64,000 bases of DNA from Ectocarpus siliculosus (lineage: Eukaryota > Sar > Phaeophyceae > Ectocarpales > Ectocarpaceae): contig FN649739.1 of NCBI GenBank assembly GCA_000310025.1, positions 3,144,700 through 3,208,699 of the forward strand, in the 5' to 3' direction. A model generated the notes under the pieces. The model worked only from the letters and a program-made list of their open reading frames with translations. It did not search any database and was not told the DNA's origin. The stretch's first letter is position 1, and each line of letters starts with the position of its first letter. The position numbers were made by a program, and so were the translations under genes. Below, piece after piece: positions 48,557-59,782 of the stretch.

Positions 48557-51500
48557 CTCCACGTGTCGAAGAAAGATAGGCCCAGGAGACCACAAATCCA
48601 CCACTAGCCCCGGCGTACCCGGGCCAGAGAACAGCAGCTCCCAGACCCAATCGGCCTCGTCTTGCTCCATTTCGACCCCCCCTCCCCCCACCGCTACCGC
48701 GGAATCGCTCACGCTTCCGCTAGCTTGACCTCCAGCCCCGTCTCCGGGACTAGAGCCCAGCCTCCGCCTGACGTCCCTGATCAGTTGCGCCTCCCCGTCG
48801 TCATCAAACCCAGGGAGAGATAGGGACGCGGAGGCGGTGGTGGTAACGGGGACATCTGGGCCTCCTTCCCACCCACCCCGGCCGAGCCCCGCCCGGTCGC
48901 CGCTCTTGGACGGGATGGCGGCATGGGATTCTAGCGGTCCACGCCGCTGCTGCTCCGTTCGCCACTGCGTGACACTGGCGGGCCGGGGGGAGTCTACGGC
49001 GGGACCCTGGCGACGGACGTTGTGCCTGCTCAACGTCCTCGTTTCTCTACCTGTGACAGATCCGTTGCTTCCTGGTGCCCTTCCGGCCGGGGCCAGGAAG
49101 GATATCTTGAGCGGTGTCGCCGCTCTTTGTCTTCCAACACCAGCGCCAGCGCCAACCGAACGTGTCGTTCCGCCTTCTACTTCGACGGGCAACACCCCAC
49201 CCCCCTGGTCCCGCAGTCTACTGCCGACTGCGTCACCACCAAGGGCTGTAGAGTAGGTCCTCGTTCTGCTGCTTGCTTCATTGCTGCCGGTGTCGCTGAA
49301 CGAAGTTATACCGAAACCGTTTCCCCAACCGCCGGCACTAGCCGCCGCAGAATCTTTCACCGCTGCTTGGCCTATGCCCACCGCCGAGTTCTCCCCAGAC
49401 CCGATCGTTCCTCCTGCTGATGGCGCAGAGCCAAGGGCAACACCAACGTGCCCCGAAGCAAGACTAGTCGCCCGCGCAGCATCCTGAGCAGCAATATCAT
49501 TCACGACGTTCGATGAGACCGAGCCCATCCCGGGCAAAGCATCTTTGTTGCTGGTATTGCTGATGCCGCCACTGCCGGCGGGGGGAGAATCCCCGGGGTA
49601 AGGAGCCGAGGTCCCGGCCTCGCGCTCTTTCGGAAATTGCGGAGCTTCTCCTGCCGTTTTGAACGGCACCACCAGCGTGATTGGGCCAAGGGTGTCGGGT
49701 GTCCGACGAGGGGCTCGAGGGCCGCCAGTTCCAGCGTTGTTTGTCTCCGGTGGAGGACGGCTGTCTGGGCTTTGCCGGACGGGGTAGGGTGGCCGGCGGT
49801 TGCTGCGGAGCTGGGCGGATACTGCTTGGGAGGCGCGAGGGCTAAGGCGTGCAGACGCGGGAAGAGTAAGAAGGTATCTGTGGTGTTGGCGGGGGAGATA
49901 CAGCACGGAGGGGGGGGGGGAGGTCCTTGGTTGGTTGCGTTTAACAGTCGTTCGTGATTCACGGGTTCAGATCTTGCCACATTTCGGTGGATGCCTATAG
50001 CATAATTCTGCCGAAGGAAATCGCGTCAATTGCTGGGTGGGGCACGGCATACGCCGGGCTTGAACCGAGCCAGGCAATATCAAGGGAAACGCCCCCTTAG
50101 TGGCTGCTTGCGATGAGTACTCTTCCTTGAAAGCAACGCTATTGTTTCTTCTTTACTTGTGCACAACCCCGTCGTCGGGAGTACTGACACATCGTGTATA
50201 CGCGGTTAAACCAAGAGAACCGCGACGGTACTACATGTAATCGCGTTCGTGTGTACGTTGCACGCGATTGGCCAGCTAAAGACGACGTTGGCTTACGCCC
50301 TTGGCATCGGAAAGATGCATTTTCGGATACGTCTCTCCGGGCGTGTCACCCCAAGGCAACGCGGCACAACGCATCCATCCGAAAGGTGAAAGCATTTCGA
50401 AATGGATAAAACATTGCAGTACCTGGTCTCGCAGAGGTCCGTCACGAGGTTCATGAGGGCTTTTCTGGGGAAGGTGGCGATCATCCTGGGAACGTCTGGG
50501 CTGGGCGGCGGCCGCACTAGGGCGGCGATCAAGACCCCCCCCCTGATGTACTTGGCACCCTTCAGGGCATCCATTTCTCGGGTCGCGGCCAGGTCTTCGC
50601 CGCCAAGGACCATTGCGATGATCTTGCAAGCGTGTGAGAGTGTTGGTGAACGGCTTGTTGTGAAATGTTTGGTCTTGCATTGTAATTTTTTCATTCGATA
50701 GGCAGACCGCGAACAGACGAACCGGCAGGCCGGTGGCTGGCGTTGCGTGTTGAAGGTTGAAGCGAGAGTACATATGACGCGAAATCGGCACACTTTCACT
50801 GTAATATACTCTGAGCAAAACTGTACCCCCCTTGAACACGATGCAGTCATGTTTTGGTGCTAGTTTGCATCCTCACTTACAAGCGCGTTGTCCAGATGCC
50901 GTCAGTCTTCACACGTGAAGAATTCGTTATATGTTCCAATGCGTGATATATCTAGACAATGTGATGAAGGAGTCCTGAAGTACCTTAGGGCCGTCCCACT
51001 GCGCTGCTTCGAGCATTAACGCCTCCAGATCTGCAGGACCGCCCACCAACCCCAGGGTCACCGAATTCGCATTGAAGGCGTCTGTTTGGCCCTGGCGCTC
51101 CTGCTCCCCTGCGGCATTCCTCGTATCCAAGACGACGATAACCTGCAAGGTGGTGGAGATGCGGTGCGGCAAGCATTTAAGGCAGGGAGGTTTGCTGCAA
51201 AAGGCTGTTATAAACAACAAAGCCGAAACACTTGGAGCGCGTGGGATTAATGACATGTCCAGTCCCTATATGTTGATGGCATGTCCAGACAATACCTCGG
51301 TTTGTATCCTACCGCTTGGTGTTCATTCTAAGGGATCCCATGGACTCCTACCAGAAACGGCATTCACACGTATGAACCCAAGGCCCGCAGTGAAATGATT
51401 GACATTTTCTATGCGTCTGCTGGTTATGCCACCGCCGTGGGACGAGCTTTAGAAGCTCCTCTTCCGCAAGTACACCGCCGAAAGCACTAAGGGTGCAAAA

Positions 51501-54500
51501 CATCCCCCAACCCGTGCCATATGTAGACTACCTCTTCGCTTGAAACCATGACGGCGCACGCCTGCTCCGGGCGCCCACTCTCAAGCGTACGAGACTGCCG
51601 TCGCTCTGTCCACCCCAGGCAATAGTGGTTCACTCTCCCCGTGTGTTCCTGAGTTTTCGGCCGTGCGTGTTGCGGTTAGAAATCGGCATGCATGCCAACG
51701 TGGTTTCATGGAGGGTTGCAACGGACTGCGCTTGGTTTCAGCTGAAGGCAACTAACGCACTCGTTTTGGTTTGAAGTTTTAGGGCGAATGGGGAAGGATC
51801 GACCTTCAGCAGGTAGACATGAAATTGCCTTAGGCGTGGCTCATGGCGAAAGATTGTGTCGGCGTTGTGGACGGCTGCAACCCCGTATTCTCCAGTTATT
51901 GAATGGTTCACTCTATCTCTTTGTGCATGGTTGACCGTGTGAAGTGCGTACCGAGGGAAGGACAGACCAAAGGTAGCTTTCGGGACTGAAGCACCTCGAG
52001 CGCTGGGAATCTGTATGGTAGCCACAACAAAACCCTTGCCGTCACACATGTTCATTATTCATTACTACTGGTATCAAGAAGTGAATTCGGTGCACGCCCT
52101 TACCGGGGGGGGCTTAACTCCTGGACCGGATACTACCCGCTCTCGCCAGCCTCCTGCTGGGAGCGGGACGATGCCCCCCGGTCCCGCCGAAATGCCGAAA
52201 TGGGCCGGGTAGACGGGGGGGCAAGAGTTCCAGCTCCTGTACGAGAGCTTGTGCTCCTGTCACGGCAAGAAGGGAAGAAGGGAAGGGTTCACACACGAAT
52301 TCTGAGTCATGGGATAGCACAGGGGTGTGGTCATTGGGGTACCCGGCTGTAGCCCTCACGTCGAACTGTAGTGGTTTCGCCGGCTCGACTATGAGAGGGG
52401 GAGAGCACAAACCGTCCTATGGGGCTACAGTAGTCTTACATTGGCATGGAACAGATAACGTTTTGTTCACAACTTTCAGTTAGTTGACGTCGGGAGGAAA
52501 CGTGTATGTACGTGCCCAATAGGGATCGTGCGACGTGTGCGATAAATATTTGCGTGCTTTTGAATACGAGCGCTTTAATGAAGTGTGACGCCACCGTTTA
52601 CAAGTGGTCCAGGCGACGATGAGTGTTTCGAAACATTCGCTGCGCATTGAATGAGCCATCCGTTCACTTCAAAGCCATGCAGATACGTGAGTGCATATGA
52701 AGCATATCTTGTACCCGTGGGGCAGGTAAAACGTCTTGGCGGGGCGAGTATCACTCTGATAGGATTTGACTACATTTCTTGGCATAAGCAGCACTATCGT
52801 ACCCACAGCCGACGTAGATAATCTTTATGAAAGCGGCCCAAAGAGGGTACGCAACTCCAAGCACGTTCCCAGCCAAAAGCGAGAAAGCCTTTATGATGTG
52901 TCTCTAACCAAACATACCCGTTCGTGCTATCCCGCAACACTCCAAAGGTTTGCTGCAATGTTCTCGAATTCCCAAGGCTGTATTACTTCACCGAACTTTT
53001 TCGTATTACATTAGTCAAATATCCAATCTTGCCTGAAAATGGTAGAAGGCGCCCGCGCGACATTCTCTCCCCCCAGTGGATGCCGCAGTATTAATGAATT
53101 CTGCGAAACACAGCGGGGTGAAATTTGGTTGTGAAGCCAGGGAAAAATAAACACCGAAGACCGAGCGTTGACGCCTTCATCGGCGAACGGCTGCGGAAAA
53201 TACGACGACCCAACGCAAGCTTTGTCGCACATTTTGTATCTCGTTCAGCCTACATTATCTGCTCCTCGCGCAGGAGAAATCGACTACAGTAATACTTCGG
53301 AACAACAAGCGGGCCCAAGGGAGTGGAGGTCGTGTACTGGACCGCCGAAGTTTGATCCTCCTGTGTTGCCTTCTCACCCTGCTTGTAGTACTTCCCGCCA
53401 ATGAGATACAGCGTTTGGCTCCCACCCACGTCCTTGACACACGTCTGGTGCTCAGGCTTTATCCAGTGCTCGCATCTTCCCTTGGCTTTCTCAACAGAGG
53501 TCATCGGGCCCACCGCATCCTGTGTCAGGGTCGTATGTTTGGGCATGTGTTTTTTTTGTTGCGTCGTCAAACGCCATGGGTTTTTCGTGGTCTCAACTGC
53601 ATGCATGTTGAATTAGGGGTACTGTGATACCGTTACTTGGTCGCCTCACCGACACCGGAAGATGAAATCGTCAACAACGTCCTGACACATTCGCAACAAC
53701 ATATTCCCGGCACAGCTACACGACATACAACGCAGCAATAGTCTCGCATGTCACTCCTTTTTCTCTCTCTCTCTTCCTTTATTTCACCTGCATGCTAGGT
53801 GATAAGCCCTCTTTTCTTTCGCCGTTGCCGCCGCCGTCCGCGTTAGACGCCCCGTAGTTGGTCCCCGCCCCTGCCCCAGGCGGCTCGTTGTAGTAATATT
53901 CAAGGTCTGGGCAGAGCGTGACAAGGCCATGCCCATCAATAATGACCTCTCGCCCTCTCTTTTGCGCAACGGCCTCTTCGTCTTCTTGATCTACATCCGA
54001 CAACGCCTGTATCCAGAGGAAAGTCGACGAGAAGGAAAAACGGGTCTGTTGGCCGGAATGGTCTCTGTGGGCGGTCTAAACGCTGTCTTGTTTCAGCATC
54101 CTCGCCGAATCCGAATGAGCCTAAACCTATCGGGAGACAACAAAACGTACAAGGCACTGACAAAACGTACAAGGCACTGATCCCTCATGCTTGTGTGCCG
54201 GCCTTAAGAAAGACCCATATTCGTGCCCGTGTCGCGCACGCCACAGCCAGTGACACGCGTAGAAAACCCGCGAGATAAGAATGTGAATGCCGTGGAGGCA
54301 CACGCTTTGAGATCTTGTTCACCCAATAAATGCAATGTAGCGTAGGTGACACAATGTGTGCCACCCTCAGGACCGATTGTCAAGGCTCGGTTACTCCACG
54401 ACGAGGAGGATGTGGAACCCAGGTGATTCGTTTTCAGAATGCTCTCGACAAGACCATTCCAAGAACGCCATTTTCGGCACCGTCACTCTGTTTCTACAGA

Positions 54501-57500
54501 GAAGAAATTAAGCATCGAAAACCGTTCTAGGGGATGTGATCACTTGTTTCCCCCACGGCGTGTACCCCGATTGCGCGAAGGCGTTTACCCCTGCATCAGA
54601 ACCGCCCCTCTACACCCTTTCGCAATGCTACAGTTACTCATTACCTTGACGGTAAACTTGATCCTGAGAGACGGGTCCGAGGCCGCGGCGAGGCTGTAGC
54701 ACCCCTCCGCGCTTTCCAAGGGCAGCCCGTGGTTCACCCGAAACGCCTGATCAGTGCATTGAAAAGGAGTTGGACAGTACTTAGAGCGGGGGCCAAGAAC
54801 AAGAACGCCAGAAGCGCGTTCGATCCTACCAGACACGAATAGATATTTCGTGTTGAGTTGCAGTTCTACAGAGAAGGCGCAGGAAAAGAAAGCGCCACGG
54901 GCAAGAAGGAAAGCTCCACCACTTGACAATCTGTTGATGAAGTGAATGAAGAGCCGTTGTAATCAGTATTTATCATTGCGAGGGGGTACTGGTTCGACAC
55001 CAGTTGGAAGTTGTGGCCGCACGATCTACGAGTTCCTTCGTCGTTTGGTGCAGGTGTACACACGTGCCAGGCGAGAAACTCGCAGCCGACAGAACTCGAA
55101 GCGCGTGATGTATGCACGACGAAATTTTACCTCTAGCCGTTCCGAGTAGTTGGTGAGGTGCGAGCACCTCCTCCAGACGCGGTTTACGTCGGCCTTGTTC
55201 TTGTGGATGGTCAGCTGGCCCCTCAGGTAAGCCCTGTACTGGTCGCCGAAACTGCGGCAGGTTGCATGGCGTCATTTGAGTGTAATGCGTGTTTAGAATA
55301 GGATGCGAAAGCCTCTTCTGTATGCACGGAAACGGCAAATTTGCAATCGCCGGGCCGTAGCTTCGAACCTTACAGAAATGGTGTGGCTGTCCTATTCATG
55401 CTGTTGCTAATGTTGATGCATGTTCTGGTGATTTGGTTGGTGGTGTCGTGGTTGCTGTTGCAATCACTACAGGAGGCGGCGAGTCTTGTCGATGCAAAGG
55501 AGGGTGTAAGAAACAGACAGCGCACCCTCAGCTGGTTCCTTAGGTACCGCTCTCTACAGAGTGCTACCACAGCACAACAGTCGAGGGGTTCCCATCTCAT
55601 CGAAGGTGCTTCGCAACAAGCTTAACGTCAGGCTATGTATCCTCCCGAAGTCTACTGAAAGGGATTACGAACCTGAACGTAATAATGTCGAAGTCTTGTA
55701 GCTCCGTGGGCTCCAGCCAACCCCTACGCATGTCGCCGAAAAGCACATCGAGGTCCCCGAACGCCCAGTGGGAGTATTCCGTCAGGTATTCTCGGAAGAG
55801 CCAGCCGAACGCAGGCTTGAACTCCACGATGAAGTACGGTGACTGAACCGATTGCAAAAAAAAACGCATGCCCACGCGGCGACGGGCAGGGTTCGAGCTT
55901 CGGTCACGTTTACTTTTGTCTCTAGCTCTTTGCAAAGGCTGGTGGGATGGGAGCACTCTGTGAGATAGGGTCCGAAAGCTCCACCCTAACACTAGCCCGT
56001 ACTCCACGATGAAGACGGCGACTTCACGCGTTATATCACGCATACATGTAGATGTCGAGAATATCGCTTGGGCTACTCGAACCACGAGTCACGTTCAATG
56101 CTCTGTGTTTTCGTCCCGTCTAGCCTTGGCGCCAATCTCTATCTTTCGTCATGTGATTATCGCACCAGCCGGGGTCACGCAATCGGGAAGGTAAGCGCTG
56201 GAGTTATTGGGGTTTCTCGAAGCCTCCCCTGCGGTGCCCGCCTTCGTTATTTAGCACGAAAACGGGGCTGACACTTCTTGTTCTCATTTAGTGTTTTTCT
56301 TGACGACGATGGGAGTCCAACCCTACACAAAATGTTTAATGAGTTGTTTGCACTTCAGAGAGATCCGAACAAGCAATCTAGAGAGTTAGAAGACCAACTG
56401 ACCCACTATCGTCTGAGTTTTGCCTTGTGGTAGGCTGTCACAATGGAGTGCTCCTTCACCACCAAGCACGGCGATGCGGCAGACACAAAGGCGGTTGGTG
56501 GGGCTTGATGCGCTCCGCAAGAGAGTGCCACCAACTAGCAGTGGCCAAACCCACCGAAAACAGAGTGCACCTGCAACACTCTACCCGAGACTGCCACGAT
56601 GGCACACGAACACCGGGTCCTCACCGTTATCAACAGCTGATGCAAGAACGAGGCAGCCCTCTTTCGTTTGACGGCGTTCATGGCGAACACTTCCGTGATA
56701 GATTCTTCCCAGACACGACTTGTGGCCGCCGTTTCTACATCGGCATCTTCCCCCTCGTTCCCGTCGTTTTCCTGCACCTCTATCTCGGCGTGGGATTTTT
56801 GGGCACCATCAACATCGCCATCAAAATTATCGCCGTCGCAATCGCCACCATCCAAAACATCCCCGCGGTCACCACCGTGAGCGGGTGAGGGGTCGCCTGG
56901 CTCAACTACCCCGGCTAGTAGCCACGCCATTCGTCTCGTGGTCATGGGGAAGAACTTGATGTTCGGGGGGCTTCGCTTTCTCACCAGTTTCTGGTTTTTC
57001 AAGTGTTTGCGGGGGGACACGGAGACATGCTGAATGCGTGAGTAATACACTTGCGGTGATTGGGTCAAGAGCTACCGAACCCTGCAGAGTGGCAGCGAAA
57101 CGCCGCCAGAGTTATTATTGTACGAGAGAGCAATGGTTCCAGCCTTTGTCGGTAGCGACACACTTTTTCTCTGGTCAGTCGAGTAAAGTGTACAGCAGCA
57201 CGGTTGCGTCAGCATTTCTTGTGACGTGACACCTGTGGAGCTTGTAGACAATGCTACCCACGGGTGGATGCGTGTGAATGCTGCAGGGATGGGCGGTGGT
57301 GGGATCTGCGCCGTGAAATACGTAGGCAGGGTCTCTCCCCAAGATTTAGTGTTTATAGACTCATGACGTTTGAAAGACGACAGGTTCCCACAACAACAAC
57401 GTTTGACACATACGCGTGTAGGTCCTTCAACATCGTAAGACGGACGGGGAAGTCAAAGGTGATTCGTTTGGACGCATTGGTTCGCGCGAACGCTTCGTGT

Positions 57501-58649
57501 TCCTTACAAATACGTTCATATGCGAAAAGGTACGAGCTACAATGAGAGACAAGGCAAAGCTACTACAGTAGTACGCCCGCAGCAGCGTATGACGCAGCCA
57601 ACAAGTCGTTCAGTCTGGAACGGTGTGCACTCCACCCTTGTCCTGAAACATGACAACTCAAATCACCACACGAACCAAACCGAGTGCTACGGTAGGAGCG
57701 AGCTCTGTTGAAACACTCTCAAAGTACCAGTGTTTATGAAGCTTCCAAGTGCGCGAAGGCAGACAGAACTTCGTTGTGAGCTACTCGCCTGGTCGCAGAA
57801 TATAATCCAGTCAACGAGCCCGTCGTTGAGCCTAGCCTGCTCCGCGAAAACATCCCACCACACGGGCAGGTCTTTCCCGACGTACGGTACCACAACTGCC
57901 ACCTTCTGCCCATTGAATTGGTCTGGTTCGGTAGGTTGTGGCGGTGCTTGCGCACCCCATGGGTTTATCCCAGTGGTCCAATATTCGCTAGGGCCGGCAA
58001 TCGCAGAAGTACGATTGTCGAGCAGTTCGACAAAAAGTTTTCCAGCAACCTTGACTGTTGCCTGCCCCGTTTGTTGTTTGATGCCCGCTGAGGGGAGTGC
58101 ACGCTCTGTACCCGTCTCTGGAACGCCGTTTTCGTCGAAATACGGCGTGTTTCCGTTGGCGGCGACAAGATCCGGGATGGACCGCCTGCGGATACCCATG
58201 TTTTCGTCATCCAAGGCAGCTGTGCGGGATGGGAACTGGAGTATCTGGCTTCTGTCCTTGCTGTGCTGGTCGGACGAAGGCACTGCCGAGCTGCTGGCCA
58301 GAAAAGATTCTCCCCGGGTCGAAGGCACCTCTTCCGACCTGCTGCCCAAAAATGCCAAGTAGAGGTCAATGATCAACGCTCCTCCCACCATACACCCGAT
58401 CACCTTGAACCGCCTCCAGTAGCTCCTGCCACTACCGTTGCTTTCGCCTGCGCTCGGGCGCCGGCCAGGCTGCTGCGGTTGCACTAGTTTCTGGTGCTGG
58501 TGCTGGTTATTTTGTTTCCTCTCGCCAACCCCGTATATCCCGTCCGCAGAGGCCGGCGCATGCTTCTCGTGATCATCAGCACCCGCAAAAGGATTGGGTG
58601 CTGATCCTGCCTCGGCTAGTCCTGTTTCTCCGTCTGGCGATGAAAGCAT
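48557..58649 (-). CDS. Membrane-anchored glycosyltransferase-like protein: DUF6625-like domain running into a GT49/LARGE-like region
   Basis: Exons: 58649-57789, 56990-56910, 55842-55673, 55251-55131, 54746-54645, 54006-53788, 53489-53378, a missing link, 52256-52137, 51142-50984, 50622-50423, 49877-48557. All joined pairs agree in phase; an exon is needed between 53378 and 52256. Alternative upstream ATGs exist up to 59003. Residues 83-101 are a single membrane segment (GCMVGGALIIDLYLAFL) of a type II Golgi protein. The DUF6625-like domain shows VAVVVPYVGKDLPVWWDVF, DWIIFCDQ, PPNIKFFPMTTRRM, FKPAFGWLFREYLTEY, HWAFGDLDVLFGD (DxD-like) and YRAYLRGQLTIHKNKADVNR. The later part, SVTLGLVGGPADLEALML..WDGPK and FPRKALMNLVTDLCETR then YLLTLP and LGPITLVVPF, has GT49 order. 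The 1.3-kb exon is mostly low complexity. One gene or two neighbouring same-strand genes cannot be settled here. Confidence 0.65.
55972..56022 (-). pseudogene. Decayed duplicate of the start of the DUF6625 exon
   Basis: About 50 bp, minus strand, align with the first 50 bp of the exon at 55842-55673. Both contain CTTCATCGTGGAGT and encode FIVE followed by GW.F. The copy lacks one base early on, which shifts the frame, and has lost the KPAF residues. It lies in the intron just upstream of the real exon. Confidence 0.55.
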
Positions 58650-59782
58650 CCGAGAAGGGCAATACCGCCAAGCGCGCCGGAGAAAGAACAGCGGCCTTCT
58701 TCTTCTGTCGGGCGGCGCAAGCGGCAGCGTCGATTTCGGCCGTAAGTCTGGGGTCGGCAACTGCTGGGTGGGTGTTGACGAGGCGTCTCTTTTTGGAGAC
58801 TCCACATCGAACGGGAGCGGGTGCTCGCCAACAGCAATGCTGGATAGCTTCTTCTGCCTCCTTGACATGTGGTGCGTGCTCATCGTGTGTGTGGTGTGGA
58901 CCCTTCTCTGATCTTGCTGCCCGCACTGATCCCGAAAACGCTTCTTCTGGCTCGCATCGGAAATGCTGATCGCCAGATGTTTGGTGCAGCGGACGGGCTG
59001 CACGAGCAGTGCTGTAGGTCGAAGCCAAACTCGTCCCTCTTGCCGTTCAGGAGGTGTGTGTACGTAGAGAATGCATTGAGCGTTGCATTGAGCGTCTCAC
59101 GTCTGGAGACGGACGAGAGTTGTGAGAGTGATAGATAGGATGCCAAAGATCGCAGCCTTTTCATGTGTAACCGAAGTCGTCATCATCACCTGCGCGCGAA
59201 GGGGAAGCGGCGTAATTGCTTCAACCGAAAAAAGGTACACTGTACCTCGAGCGTTTGTGTGTTTGCGGTCTCAAAAGGGTACGTGCATTGTGCATTGTGA
59301 AAGTTTATTGCCCCGCTTTTTTCGGGCAAGCTGTGTTGGACCGAAGCAGCATTAGGTCTCGCGGTAACGAGGATATCCTCCGCCCTTACCTCCTGCTTGC
59401 GAGGAGCCAGATACGGTGAATAGTGAATCACGAAAGCCTGCTGCGTGTACCGGGTCGGGTCCTAACCTCGACCCAAGATCTTGGTTGTGTGTGTCGACCA
59501 TTCGGGCCCTGCCGGGGGGACAATCCTACTGCTTTAGGTTTCCTGACGGCGATCGCGGCTGTGCGACTGAGAGGCAGGCAAGGGCATGCCGCGGGCAAGA
59601 AGCACGAAGAGAGGTACAGCACTTCTTGACCATGTCTGCCCAGCTCTGAAATGTAAGCTGTCCTTGACTCAAGCGTGCTTTTATGACGGGTGTATGCATA
59701 CCAATATTAATATTGTTTGCGCCGGTCTATCTGCTGGCTGGCTCTCGACGCCTGTTTGTTCGCGGCAGGTGTGGGACGTATC
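58650..59782. promoter_or_regulatory. Divergent interval between the glycosyltransferase gene and the right-edge gene
   Basis: About 1.1 kb between opposite start codons (780 bp if translation of the minus-strand gene begins at 59003). It holds both promoters; no specific element was recognised. Confidence 0.35.

Noticed and set aside
54990-55015. ACTGG-TTCGACA-CCAGT, a T-arm-like hairpin
   Set aside because: No D-arm, anticodon arm or matching acceptor stem nearby; it lies in an intron of the glycosyltransferase-like gene.
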